Shown: positions 9,278 through 17,760, numbered from the stretch's first letter. The stretch: 64,000 nucleotides of DNA from Moorella glycerini (GCF_009735625.1 NZ_CP046244.1:1984001-2048000), one strand, 5' to 3'. The notes: generated from the sequence alone by a model not told the origin. Translations and numbers: made by a program.

Positions 9278-10364
9278 TGTTGGTACAATTATTGATCATA
9301 TATGGGAAAGAACTAAAGCTAATCTTTATTTACCTTTTTTAGCAGTTATATCTGCCTTGCTGATAGGGTCTATTGTAATGGTAATTGTAGGATATAACCC
9401 TCTGGTAGCGTACCAAGCTATGTTTCTTGGTGCCTGCGGTAGTAAAGGTAGCCTGTCAGAAACCTTATTGAAAACTATTCCCCTTTTATTTACTGGTATA
9501 GGTGTTGCTATTGCTTTTAAAGGGCGCTCCTTTAATATCGGTGCTGAGGGCCAGTTTTATATGGGAGCCCTGGTAGTTAGCTGGCTGGGCGTTGTTGGTA
9601 AGGGCATTCCGGCTTTTCTTTTCATCCCAATGTTGTTGATAGTGGCTTTTATTACTGGTGCTCTTTATGGAGCTTTGCCAGGTTATCTTAAAGCACGTGT
9701 GGGTGCTTCAGAAATTGTAACAACTGTAATGTTGAATTCTATTGCCATTCAGCTTGTGTCTTATATGGTTCAAGGGCCGCTCCAGGAACCCAGACATTTT
9801 TACCCTGAAACGGCTGAAATCCTAAATACAGCTAAACTGGGAATTATTTTACCTGGTACAAGGTTACATGCTGGCTTATTGCTGGCTTTGTTGGCAGCCG
9901 TTTTATGCTATTTGTTGTTATACAAAACTGTATTGGGCTATCAAATCAGGGCTGTAGGGGCCAATGCCGAAGCGGCCGAATATGCCGGAATAAATGTTAA
10001 AAGAAATATTGTAACTACCATGGCATTAAGTGGCGGTTTAGCAGGTCTGGCAGGGGCTGTAGAAGTAATGGGAGTAACTTGGAAGCTATACCAGAATATT
10101 TCACCGGGATACGGCTATACAGCCATTGCAGTGGCTTTATTAGCACGGGAAAACCCGCTGGCGGTGATCCTATCAGCTTTGCTTTTTGGAGCCCTGAATA
10201 CCGGCTCGAATATGATGGCGCGGAGTGTTAATGTACCTTCGGTTTTATCCTCGCTGGTGCAGTCCCTAGTAATATTCTTTGTTGTTGGTTATTCGGTTTT
10301 TGAATATAAATTTGCACCAAACCATAAGCGCAGTATTGCTCGGGAGGAGGGTTTGAGTGTCTGA
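9258..10364 (+). CDS. BMP-type ABC transporter permease 1
   Basis: A 365-368-residue membrane protein of the BPD_transp_2 family. About eight to ten hydrophobic segments are visible from PFLAVISALLIGSIVMVIVG onward, with the family landmarks FNIGAEGQFYMGALVV and IRAVGANAEAAEYAGI. The GTG at 9258 and the TTG at 9267 are both possible starts; AGAGGG upstream is spaced better for the TTG, giving MKSNVG. It overlaps the ATPase gene upstream and the second permease downstream by 8 bases. It forms the inner-membrane channel of the importer with the next gene. Confidence 0.95.
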   Translation: MLALKSNVGTIIDHIWERTKANLYLPFLAVISALLIGSIVMVIVGYNPLVAYQAMFLGACGSKGSLSETLLKTIPLLFTGIGVAIAFKGRSFNIGAEGQFYMGALVVSWLGVVGKGIPAFLFIPMLLIVAFITGALYGALPGYLKARVGASEIVTTVMLNSIAIQLVSYMVQGPLQEPRHFYPETAEILNTAKLGIILPGTRLHAGLLLALLAAVLCYLLLYKTVLGYQIRAVGANAEAAEYAGINVKRNIVTTMALSGGLAGLAGAVEVMGVTWKLYQNISPGYGYTAIAVALLARENPLAVILSALLFGALNTGSNMMARSVNVPSVLSSLVQSLVIFFVVGYSVFEYKFAPNHKRSIAREEGLSV

Positions 10365-11292
10365 GACTTATCTTAATTTCGCTTTCATTATAACTGTCCT
10401 TCAGGCGGCGATCCGAATGTCTACCCCTTTAATCTGGGCTACTATGGGAGGCATTTTCTCGGAAAAAGCCGGGGTTCTAAGCATTGGTATGGAGGGCATC
10501 CTTTTGGTGGGAGCCTTTGGAGGTTTCATAGGGGCTTTCTATACTGGGAATTTATTGTTGGGTGTCCTTATAGCAATGCTAGCCGGAGGGATAACTGCTG
10601 CTATCTATGGTTATCTAACAGTTAAAATAGGTGGTAGCCAGGCAGTAGTGGGAACAGCGCTTGTACTTTTTGCTGCTGGCATTACTGGTTTCTTATATCG
10701 GGCGATCTTTGGTGTCAGTAGTAATTTAACAAATGTAGGTATGTTTTCTGACTTAAAAATACCAGTATTAAGTCGCATTCCTTATATTGGGTCTATTTTA
10801 TTTGAACAAAACGTCCTTGTTTATTTAGGCTTTATGGTTGTTCTAATAACCTGGTTTACCCTTTATCGTACAGCTTGGGGCCTGGAGATCCGTTCCATTG
10901 GCGAGCATCCAGAAGCAGCTGATACAGTGGGGCTTAATGTCAATCTCTACCGAAATATTTGCGTTTTAATTAGCGGTTTACTGGGGGGGATTGGTGGAGC
11001 CTATTTATCTCTGGCCAATGCTAATACATTTGTTGAGATGATGTCGGCAGAAAAAGGTTACATGGCTTTTGCGATTATTATCCTGGGCAAATATAACCCT
11101 TTAGGAGCATTGCTTGGTTGCTTATTATTTGGCTTTGCTGATGCTTTGCAGTTACGTTTACAAGCGTCAGGTATTAATATTCCTTTTCAGTTTCTATTAA
11201 TGTTACCGTACGTTTTAACTCTAGGAGTAACGGCTAGCGCAGGGAGGGCAGAAAAGCCGGCGGCCCTGGCTAGACCTTATAAAAAGAATTAA
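10357..11292 (+). CDS. BMP-type ABC transporter permease 2
   Basis: A 311-residue hydrophobic permease of the same family and the heterodimer partner of permease 1. The conserved segments are LSIGMEGILLVGAFGGFIG and IRSIGEHPEAADTVGLNV, the second matching the EAA-like cytoplasmic loop of this transporter class. The GTG start at 10357 has GGGAGGAGGG upstream and overlaps the previous stop. It is the last transporter gene; a small TIGR04076 gene follows after 16 bases. Confidence 0.95.
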   Translation: MSETYLNFAFIITVLQAAIRMSTPLIWATMGGIFSEKAGVLSIGMEGILLVGAFGGFIGAFYTGNLLLGVLIAMLAGGITAAIYGYLTVKIGGSQAVVGTALVLFAAGITGFLYRAIFGVSSNLTNVGMFSDLKIPVLSRIPYIGSILFEQNVLVYLGFMVVLITWFTLYRTAWGLEIRSIGEHPEAADTVGLNVNLYRNICVLISGLLGGIGGAYLSLANANTFVEMMSAEKGYMAFAIIILGKYNPLGALLGCLLFGFADALQLRLQASGINIPFQFLLMLPYVLTLGVTASAGRAEKPAALARPYKKN

Positions 11293-11308
11293 TACTGGGG
11301 GGAATAAT

Positions 11309-11605
11309 ATGGCTACTCATCAATGGATTAAACCTAAACCTATCAAAATTGTAGTCGAACGAGTAACAGAGCATCCTGAACGAGGTGTTTGTCACTGTCA
11401 TCAGGTAGGACAGGAGTATACCTTTGACTTTGAACGTTGCCCGGTAGATTTTTGTGCTGCTGCTTTTCATACTTTATGGCCTCATTTGCGGGTATTGGAA
11501 TTAGGAGGCCGCCATCCTTGGGATGCTGAAGAGGGGGTTACTTACGTGGCCTGCCCCGATCCTAATAAGCCAGTTATTTTTAAGATTGTTGCCGGGAAAA
11601 AATAG
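11309..11605 (+). CDS. TIGR04076-family small protein
   Basis: A 98-residue soluble protein. The pattern fits TIGR04076: an N-terminal beta strand IKIVVERVTEHPE, a CHCHQVGQEY turn, a mid-protein Cys in ERCPVDFCAAAFHTLWP and the DPNKPVIFKI terminal strand. Its five cysteines and several histidines could bind a metal, but the family has no assigned function. It is the last gene of the amidohydrolase/transporter operon, with a GGGGGGAA-type ribosome site, and a strong terminator follows 30 bases later, so it is probably co-expressed with the importer. Confidence 0.8.
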   Translation: MATHQWIKPKPIKIVVERVTEHPERGVCHCHQVGQEYTFDFERCPVDFCAAAFHTLWPHLRVLELGGRHPWDAEEGVTYVACPDPNKPVIFKIVAGKK

Positions 11606-11632
11606 AACTTTTAAACGTCAAATGTTGATACT

Positions 11633-11659
11633 AAAAGCCCTTTTAAAGGGCTTTTATTG
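11633..11659 (+). terminator. Rho-independent terminator of the BMP operon
   Basis: A perfect palindrome AAAAGCCC / GGGCTTTT (11633-11655, stem up to 11 bp) followed by ATTG. It lies 28 bases past the TIGR04076 stop. The A-rich left arm means it can also act on the other strand. The group II intron fragment starts directly after it. Confidence 0.8.
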
Positions 11660-11660
11660 T

Positions 11661-11899
11661 AGTGCGCCCGGTATGGGCGCTGACTTGGTGGTGAAAGTCC
11701 ACTGCAGGCGAGGCAGCACCAGCCTGTTAGCCAAAGGCAAGGGTGCCCGCCGCGAGGTGGGATCCGAAGGAAGCCGGAGGCAAAACCACGGCCCGATGAA
11801 TAAAAACCCCATACGAGGCTAAACCGCCCGGATGAGCTGGCAACACACAGCGAAATCCCAGGCTGCCAAGGAGCGGTGGAGTATTGTTACACGTCAAAT
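11661..11899 (+). mobile_element. Group II intron, 5' portion (domain I)
   Basis: The segment opens with GTGCGCCCGG, the GUGYG consensus of bacterial group II introns. It continues with typical domain I landmarks: GGTGAAAGTCCACTGCAGGC, AGCCTGTTAGCC, and near 11820 a stretch reading AAACCGCCCGGATGAGCTGG. It runs to about 11899 and then meets intron sequence in the opposite orientation. Domains II-VI do not follow on this strand, so it cannot splice. Confidence 0.8.
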
Positions 11900-12211
11900 T
11901 ATTAGCTTTTTTGATGTACGCTTTACTGGTTGCGGATGGTAGTTTCTGGCCCGCATTTCGGCCACGATTTCTGCCACCAGGTGGGCCTGTTGACTTTCCG
12001 TTTCATAATGCCGCCGGCTATAGCCATCAATGCCGGCTGTCCGGCTACCCTTATTTTGCAAGACATGCTTCAGGGCAATAGCTATCCAGTAGGGAGTTTC
12101 CAGCAGTTGAAATAAGTTATCAAACACTCGGCCTTCCTGGCTGAACTGGTTGAGCTTCATTTGTTTTCGACTAACAAAATCACCGCTGGGGCGGTTCGTT
12201 TGTGTGCTCAT
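11894..12211 (-). pseudogene. ltrA: Group II intron reverse transcriptase, N-terminal fragment
   Basis: From the ATG at 12211 on the minus strand the protein begins MSTQTNRPSG and carries the RT-0 region FDNLFQLLETPYWIAIALKH and KGSRTAGIDG, as in LtrA-type maturases. Homology stops after HPQPVKRT, where RVYIPK-like residues would be expected; six unrelated residues and a stop follow at the inversion junction. About 100 of the usual 400-450 residues remain, and the catalytic YADD motif is absent. It encoded the enzyme for intron splicing and mobility. Confidence 0.85.
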
Positions 12212-12504
12212 ACTCCGAGCTTCCTTTCGGTCTACTTCCAAATGGCTCCTTGTAACTGTCCTCCTTCGCCGTGCAGGTGGCTTTCCCACCTTCGGACTAC
12301 TACGAGGACTCCGCCGGTTTCCTGCCACTTCAGACGCAGCTATCCCAGGCCCGTTAAGGCCCGGCAGGAAACCTTCTCCGGTGTCCATCCCGGTACTCTC
12401 GATATGTAACCTTTAGGTTCCCACTCTATGCCGGGGGTGCTGTTCCAAAAGCTTAGACCTCTATAGCTACTGGACTTCCTAAAGAGGCACAAACATAGAC
12501 TCTT
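11900..12504 (-). mobile_element. Group II intron, inverted internal part
   Basis: On the minus strand this segment reads as the continuation of a group II intron: the distal part of domain I (near 12400, GGTTACATATCGAGAGTACC), the pre-ORF region, then the N-terminus of the intron reverse transcriptase. It faces the 5' fragment at 11661-11899 head-on, so one part has been inverted. The reverse-transcriptase C-terminus and domains V-VI are missing from the window. The IS1182-like element starts at 12505, exactly where the intron segment ends. Confidence 0.75.
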
Positions 12505-14098
12505 TAGAAGCGTTGTGAAAAACTCAATCTAAATGGCAGGTATTAGACAACCAACAACGAATCCTTAACAGTAATGACATCTAATTTTCAGGAGAGGATT
12601 CCGTTGTTGGGAAGCAAGGAAAACCTGCGGCGGCAAATAGCTATCCAGGTTGTCGATATTGAAAGCCTGATCCCAGAGGATTACTACCTCCGCCGTATTG
12701 ATGCAGCAGTTGATTTTTCATTCATCCGCGCCAGGGTAGCCCATTTGTACTCCCATACCGGGCGGCCATCGATAGACCCGGAAATGGCTTTTCGCCTCAT
12801 TACCCTGTCATACCTGCTGGATATTTCCGAAAACCGCCTGTTCACGGAATTACCCCTGCATGCCGGCTATCTGTGGTTCTGTGGTCTGGACTTTAACAGT
12901 CCTCTACCCGATCGAACCACCCTGGTCAAGGCCAGAAAGCTCTGGCGTAACCACGGTTTATTTGAGGTGATCATGCGCGAGATAGTGCGACAATGCGTTG
13001 CAGCCGGCTTGGTGAAAGGCGACGTGTTGGCCGCCGATGGCACCATTGTTAAAGCGCGGGCAGCGATAAAAAGCCTGGAAGCGTTCACCCCCCAACCGCT
13101 GGATAAATACCTTGAAGAACTCAAAAAACAAGATGAGAAAGAACTGGAAGCTATCACAAAATCAGAGGACGAAAGCGAACCCCCAAGTGGTGGTGAACCC
13201 CCGGTAAGGGGCCAGGGGCAAAGTGATAACAAGCCAGAAGGCCAAGTTTTACAAGACGCCAATCCTTCCCGGGATCTTTCCGCGAGGAAAGCAGGCGACC
13301 CGGATTTTCATGGGGAGAAGTTCAGCAACGCCACTCATCGTTCCACTACTGACCCCGAGGCCCGGCTCTTCCGCAAAGGTCCTGGTAAGGAAGCGAAACT
13401 CAGCTATTTAGCCCATAACCTGCTCGATGTTCGCTCGTGTGTTGTCGTCGACGCCATGGCCACACTGGCCAATGGAGCATTGGAACGGGCAGCCGCCCTG
13501 GAAATGCTGAAAAAAGCCAGTCCCCTTTTATCACCTTTATCCCCGGAAGAAGAAAAACGCTTCTTCCTGGGTGACGGCAATTACACCGCGGGAGATTTCC
13601 TGGCGGAAGTGATCGCATTAGGCTATCAGCCCCTGGTACCCATGGGAAACGTCCAGCTGGAGCCTTTGCCGACCTGGAAACGCCGGACCTATCACCTATC
13701 AACATATAGCAAGCGCAAAGAACGTATCCGGATAGCCAGGGCCAGGAACCTGGCCCGAACGTTGAAGCAAAGCAGGGAATACCGCCGTACCTATCGTTAT
13801 CGTGTCCGTATCGAACACACCTTTGCAGAAGCCAAAGAACATCATGGCCTGGACCGGGCCAGGAGCTATGGCTTGGCTGCGGTAGATGAACATGTAAAGA
13901 TGACTGCAGTGGTACAGAATATAAAACGTCTGGCCACCTGGATTTGGCGTCGGAAAAAACGGGCGGCAAAGGTCATGGAAATGACCCGAACTGCGGTAGC
14001 CATGCTGCAAGAAAGAGTGGCTACGCTCCAACACCTTTTTCTATCATGTTTTCGACTGCGGTTAGCTTTGATTTGAAGGGTTTCTCACAGCACTTCTA
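12505..14098 (+). mobile_element. IS1182-like insertion sequence
   Basis: The ends are imperfect inverted repeats: TAGAAGCGTTGTGA at 12505 and, as reverse complement, TAGAAGTGCTGTGA ending at 14098. A single transposase gene fills the element. I see no target duplication: the left flank is group II intron and the right flank is the middle of a metallo-hydrolase gene. Missing duplication with unrelated flanks suggests a deletion or inversion involving the element after insertion. Confidence 0.8.
12574..14076 (+). CDS. IS1182-family transposase
   Basis: A 500-residue DDE transposase of the IS1182 type. The N-terminal domain (IPEDYYLRRIDAAVDFSFIR, TGRPSIDPEMAFRL) is the DUF772-like segment. The catalytic core has the first Asp in GDVLAADGTIVKA, a second in FLGDGNYTAGDFL, and the Glu in RIEHTFAEAKEHHGLDRA. 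An acidic, low-complexity insert spans residues about 185-240. The frame is intact and full length, so the enzyme could be active. The upstream sequence holds a weak ribosome site only. Confidence 0.92.
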   Translation: MTSNFQERIPLLGSKENLRRQIAIQVVDIESLIPEDYYLRRIDAAVDFSFIRARVAHLYSHTGRPSIDPEMAFRLITLSYLLDISENRLFTELPLHAGYLWFCGLDFNSPLPDRTTLVKARKLWRNHGLFEVIMREIVRQCVAAGLVKGDVLAADGTIVKARAAIKSLEAFTPQPLDKYLEELKKQDEKELEAITKSEDESEPPSGGEPPVRGQGQSDNKPEGQVLQDANPSRDLSARKAGDPDFHGEKFSNATHRSTTDPEARLFRKGPGKEAKLSYLAHNLLDVRSCVVVDAMATLANGALERAAALEMLKKASPLLSPLSPEEEKRFFLGDGNYTAGDFLAEVIALGYQPLVPMGNVQLEPLPTWKRRTYHLSTYSKRKERIRIARARNLARTLKQSREYRRTYRYRVRIEHTFAEAKEHHGLDRARSYGLAAVDEHVKMTAVVQNIKRLATWIWRRKKRAAKVMEMTRTAVAMLQERVATLQHLFLSCFRLRLALI

Positions 14099-14638
14099 GG
14101 GGCGGCGGGAGAGCCGGAGGTGCCCGAACCCTGTAAAGACGAAAGATTATTGCTTTACGCCCGCCCCAAGGCCGTGCGCCAGAAGTGGGAAGAGGCGTTG
14201 CTGGAACGCTTCAAAGCCCGGGCGCCGGAAAGGATGGTTGATGCTAAGAAGGTACGTTCCGACCAGGGAAGCTACATACTCTGCTTCTCTTACTATGACT
14301 TCCACGCCCTGCTGGACATAGAACCCCGCGGGGGAACCTACATCTATTCCTCCAGCGAGGCCTTTGACGAGGAGATGCTGATCGACCACCGGCGTGTGCG
14401 TAACTGGATAGACTTCTTTAGCTTCCAGCTCTACGGTACGCTGGGCCGTGACAGGGAAAAATCCGGCTTCCACGCAAGCGGTCATATCCACGGTCCCGGC
14501 TTGGAAGAACTGGTGGAGACAATCAGACCGGGGTTACTGGTACCCGTGCATACGGAAAACCGTGCCTTTTTCCGCCGCTTCGAGGGAAGATGTCCTGTGG
14601 TATTCCCGCAGAAAGGGCAAAGCGTAGCAGTGGGTTAG
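14099..14638 (+). pseudogene. MBL-fold (beta-CASP type) hydrolase, 5' part removed by the IS
   Basis: The frame is open from the right end of the IS1182 element through to a stop at 14638 and encodes only the C-terminal part of a metallo-beta-lactamase/beta-CASP hydrolase. Landmarks are FHASGHIHGPGLEEL with the beta-CASP histidines and LLVPVHTENRAFF. The N-terminal metal site HxHxDH is missing and is not found elsewhere in the window. The remaining 172-180 residues cannot be catalytic. It is followed after 32 bases, with an AAGGAGG site between, by the split unknown gene, so the two were probably an operon. Confidence 0.8.
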
Positions 14639-15081
14639 AGCAGGTTAAGGACTAACAAGGAGGAAGGGATATGGCCAATGGGGACGTGCCTGGCGACTTA
14701 ATTGCCATGAACATTGAGGTATGCAGGGAACTATGGCGAATGGTGGACTCCCAGGGAGGTATGGTAGGGGCACTTACACCAAAATTAATTTTACCACCTC
14801 GTAGTAACGACAATGAGGACGTCCGGATAAGCGAACAGGAAGCGCGATTTATCTATGCCTCCGTGTTAACACGGGCCAGCCGCTACTTCTTTTCTGTCGA
14901 AACGCCCACGGGGGAAAAATACTCTTTTACTGATGGTGCCGTTAACCAGCGAAGTGCCCTGTCCGACCTGAGCCTTTACACCTTTGGCAATGGATTTCAT
15001 AAACAGGCAAATGTAGAATTTAAAGCCGGCAACCCGCCAGTAGATCATATTAAGAAGGACATTGAAAAACTTGTGAGGGAA

Positions 15082-15087
15082 AGAAAG
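15082..15087. repeat. Target-site duplication, left copy
   Basis: AGAAAG directly before the transposon's left TGT end; an identical copy follows the right end at 18416-18421. Confidence 0.9.
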
Positions 15088-15101
15088 TGTCATTTAGCAC
15101 A
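15088..15101 (+). repeat. Left terminal inverted repeat of the transposon
   Basis: TGTCATTTAGCACA, identical to the reverse complement of 18402-18415. Confidence 0.9.
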
Positions 15102-15245
15102 TTAAATTAACCACCGTTTTTCAAATTAAAGTAACTCACGCCGCCGGCACAAACTGCAAGATTATCAAATTACAGCACCCCAAATTCTCAGGAATTGCAC
15201 ATTAGCACAATAAAATCCCCAAAGAAAAAAGCCGCTCAACGCGGC

Positions 15246-15557
15246 CTAAAAAGAAGGGGCCTTGAACCGTTCCGCCAATTTTTTATCAAGGGCAGCCAGG
15301 CGTTTTCTCTGGAAATCAAATCCTTGTTCCAGTTGCAACTGGCAAATAAAGCTGTAATAATGGGGTTCCTCGCGGGCGGTATAGAAAGACTCCAGGTATT
15401 TTAGCAATTCAGCGTAAAGGTCGCGGGCGAAATCCAATACCGGGCGTTCCAATTCCTCACCGTAGGAACCAGAAGTATTCGCCCAGAGGACGAAAGCCAG
15501 GATCTCCAGGAGACTTTCCACGTCTCTGGGGGAAGCAAGCTTAAGCATAGCCACCAC
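15246..15557 (-). CDS. Small transposon protein of unknown function
   Basis: A 103-residue, largely helical protein that starts with GTG at 15557, three bases after the ATPase stop; two further in-frame starts lie within the first four codons. It has LLEILAFVLWANTSGS, a segment with several aromatic residues (YLESFYTAREEPHYYSFICQ, split over the middle) and a basic end, KRLAALDKKLAERF. I do not recognise a family. Its tight coupling to the ATPase and its place inside the transposon ends argue for a role in transposition, such as an accessory or regulator, rather than cargo. Confidence 0.7.
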   Translation of the reverse strand: MVAMLKLASPRDVESLLEILAFVLWANTSGSYGEELERPVLDFARDLYAELLKYLESFYTAREEPHYYSFICQLQLEQGFDFQRKRLAALDKKLAERFKAPSF

Positions 15558-15559
15558 CC

Positions 15560-16360
15560 TTAGAGGCCAATTTCGGCAGCTGCCTGGCGGACCACATCAG
15601 CACTAATCAGCTGGGCTTTAAGCTGGGCGCCCCAGAGGAGGGAAGTCAGGGCCAGGTTGTTCACCAGGCGCGGCCAGCCGCGGGAGCGAGAAGCGATGGC
15701 CTCGACGGCAGGCGGCTCAAATAAAGGCCTGGTAGCCCCCACCAGGGATAAATGGTGCTCCAGGTAGGCGCCCACCTCCTCACGGTTTAAAGGTTCCACC
15801 TGGAAGCGAACCACCAGGCGTTGGGCCAGAGACTGGGTCTGGTTCAACTCCAAGCGGCTCAACAAAAAAGGCAAGCCGGCCAGGACCAGGATAAAAGGAT
15901 TAAAGGCGTCCATGGCGAAATTAAAGAGCAGGGCCAGGTCCAGCAGGAATTTGGGGTTAGCCAGGTGCATCTCATCCAGGATGAAGACGGGCGTAATCTT
16001 TTTATCCCGGAAGAACACCTGGACCGCCTGCTGGATCTGGTGAAAAAGGTCAATCTTGCGGAAAGACGGTTCTTCCCCCAGGCCCCGGGCCAAACCGCGG
16101 TAAAAATCCATGACCGTCCCTGTGGCCAGGGGCAAATAAATAACCTTAAAGAGGGCCGGGTTTAAATTAGCACAAAAGACCCGCAAGGCAAAGGTCTTAC
16201 CGGCTCCCGGTTCTCCCACCAGGACCCCCATGCCCCGGACGCGGGATAAATACTCCAGCCGGGCCCTCGTTTCTTTTAAACTGCAGGAAAGGAAGGCATC
16301 CTGGGGTTTTAGCTCCTTGCCAAAAGGAGCCCCTTTTAAGCCATAAAAAGCCTGGTACAT
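15560..16360 (-). CDS. AAA+ ATPase of the transposon (ExeA/TniB/TnsC-like)
   Basis: A 266-residue ATPase starting with MYQAFYGLKGAPFGKEL, the standard N-terminus of ExeA-like ATPases. Walker A is GEPGAGKTFALR at about residue 51, Walker B is PVFILDEMHLA at about 135, and sensor/arginine elements appear in LVLAGLPFLLSRLE and AQRLVVRFQVEPL. In Tn7/Tn552-type elements this protein (TnsC/TniB) binds ATP and target DNA and activates the transposase. The ATG at 16360 is one base past the transposase stop, which sets the start; an in-frame extension to 16477 overlaps the transposase and is unlikely. The small gene follows after two bases. Confidence 0.9.
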   Translation of the reverse strand: MYQAFYGLKGAPFGKELKPQDAFLSCSLKETRARLEYLSRVRGMGVLVGEPGAGKTFALRVFCANLNPALFKVIYLPLATGTVMDFYRGLARGLGEEPSFRKIDLFHQIQQAVQVFFRDKKITPVFILDEMHLANPKFLLDLALLFNFAMDAFNPFILVLAGLPFLLSRLELNQTQSLAQRLVVRFQVEPLNREEVGAYLEHHLSLVGATRPLFEPPAVEAIASRSRGWPRLVNNLALTSLLWGAQLKAQLISADVVRQAAAEIGL

Positions 16361-16361
16361 T

Positions 16362-17618
16362 CTAGTTTTGGCCCCCTCCCTGTAAGCTGGCAAAAGAAAG
16401 TTTGCTCTCCCGCTTTGCCCGGGCGTTAACACTGAGCGCCACCGGCTGTGCCACCGCCACCTCTTTACCGGCCACAAAAATCAAGACCCGCTCCAGTTTT
16501 TCCGGGTCAAAGCGCACCTCCACCCGGTTGCCGATAAATTGAGGCGGCACCTCAAAAAGGCGCTTGTTAATGGAGATAGTAGCATCATGATGTACCCGCC
16601 GTTCCTCCCGCTTGAAAAAAAGCGGCTCCAGAACAGCCGGGTCGCTCACCATCTTAACCTGGCTGAACTGGGACATAAACTTATCCAGGGGGCTCATACC
16701 CAAAGCACTGTGGACCTGGCGGTGATAATCTTCCTCCAGCCACTGCCAGAAAGAGCGGTTCAAGTTATCCAGAGATTTAAGGTGTTCATCTTTAACCAGG
16801 GGCAAGAAACGCTGCCTGACGGTCAAGAAGAACCTTTCGATCTTACCCTTGCTCTGCGGGTCATAGGGTTTAGTATTGATCAAGGCTATCCCCAGGGCCG
16901 CGCAGGCCAGCTGCAGCTGCTCCGAACGATAGATTTTACCATTATCCACGTAGACCATCTGCGGAATGCCCCGGCGTAAGATAGCCTCCTTGAAGACCAC
17001 CTTCAAAGACTCAAACTTCTCGGAAGTAAAAAACTGGGCAAAAGTCACCAGGCGGGAACAATCATCGATAAAAGCAAAGAGGAAAGTAGCCACCTTTTTG
17101 TTGCCAACGCGAAGGTAAGGCCCGGCCGCCACATCCCCCTGCCAGAGGGTATTCACCGTATCATAGGCAAAGCGTTTCCGTTCCGGCTCCCGCCGCATCT
17201 CCCGGCCTAAAAGCCCCCTGGATTTCAGGAAACGGTAAATGGTAGCGTAAGAAACGGCGTCCGGTAAAATAACACCTTTAGCCACCAGTTGTTCATAAAA
17301 GACAGAAGCCGGACAGGAACGCTCCTCCTGGCGCAGGGCCAGGAGTTGCTCCTGTAACTCCGGGGATAAGGCCCGCGGCCTTCCCCGGTCAGAACGCCTT
17401 TTCGGTTTTAACCCCTCAAACCCCTCGCGGCGGTAATCCCTGAGCCAGCTGGCAATGGTCTGGGGGCTATAGTCGCAGAGGCCATAATACGGTACTTCAT
17501 GGGGTCTGGCCGTAATACTCTCCAGGTAGGCCTTCCTGCTGGCTACCTGACCCTGCAACAACGGCGCAATCAAGCTAAAGCGAAAAAGAGCGATATTTTC
17601 CCGGTCCTTCTCGTCCAT
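16362..17618 (-). CDS. DDE transposase/integrase of the transposon (TniA/TnsB-like, rve domain)
   Basis: A 418-residue enzyme from the ATG at 17618, which has GGGGAGGGG upstream; an ATG at 17660 would add 14 residues. The N-terminal helix-turn-helix (YSPQTIASWLRDYRREGFEG) precedes the rve core with catalytic residues in QGDVAAGPYL (Asp), VYVDNGKIYRS (Asp) and KGKIERFFLTV (Glu). A beta-barrel C-terminal region follows (INKRLFEVPPQFIGNRVEV), as in IS481/Mu-like transposases. It cuts and joins the element ends. It lies directly upstream of the ATPase gene in one operon. Confidence 0.92.
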   Translation of the reverse strand: MDEKDRENIALFRFSLIAPLLQGQVASRKAYLESITARPHEVPYYGLCDYSPQTIASWLRDYRREGFEGLKPKRRSDRGRPRALSPELQEQLLALRQEERSCPASVFYEQLVAKGVILPDAVSYATIYRFLKSRGLLGREMRREPERKRFAYDTVNTLWQGDVAAGPYLRVGNKKVATFLFAFIDDCSRLVTFAQFFTSEKFESLKVVFKEAILRRGIPQMVYVDNGKIYRSEQLQLACAALGIALINTKPYDPQSKGKIERFFLTVRQRFLPLVKDEHLKSLDNLNRSFWQWLEEDYHRQVHSALGMSPLDKFMSQFSQVKMVSDPAVLEPLFFKREERRVHHDATISINKRLFEVPPQFIGNRVEVRFDPEKLERVLIFVAGKEVAVAQPVALSVNARAKRESKLSFASLQGGGQN

Positions 17619-17760
17619 CACAACCCCTCCCCAGGATTTAAGGTTAACCGGTCCGGTCATTTACCAGTTTAACCTTAACCTGTCCCCCAGGACAGGCAAA
17701 AGGTGTGTGGTGGCTAATGTAGCAGGGAGGCTTTACGGAACCGGGGAAAGCATGGTAAAA

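Larger units (their letters stand above)
14671..15105 (+). pseudogene. Unknown gene, 5' part, split by the transposon at 15088
   Basis: The first 139 codons (14671-15087) end exactly at the transposon's left end; the last five codons and stop lie inside the transposon. Removing the transposon and one copy of the 6-bp duplication joins this frame to codon V at 18422 and gives a continuous 246-residue protein. I do not recognise the family. The visible part has SRYFFSVETPTGEKYSFTDG and FKAGNPPVDHIKKDIEKLV, a soluble alpha/beta look without signal peptide or membrane segments. A good AAGGAGGAAGG site precedes the ATG. Confidence 0.85.

Noticed and set aside
12505-14098. Target duplication for the IS1182 element
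   Set aside because: Flanks CTT and GGGG do not match; no duplication can be claimed.
16361-16477. Longer N-terminus of the transposon ATPase
   Set aside because: It would overlap the transposase gene by over 100 bases and precede the standard MYQxFYGL start with an odd Trp/Arg-rich segment.
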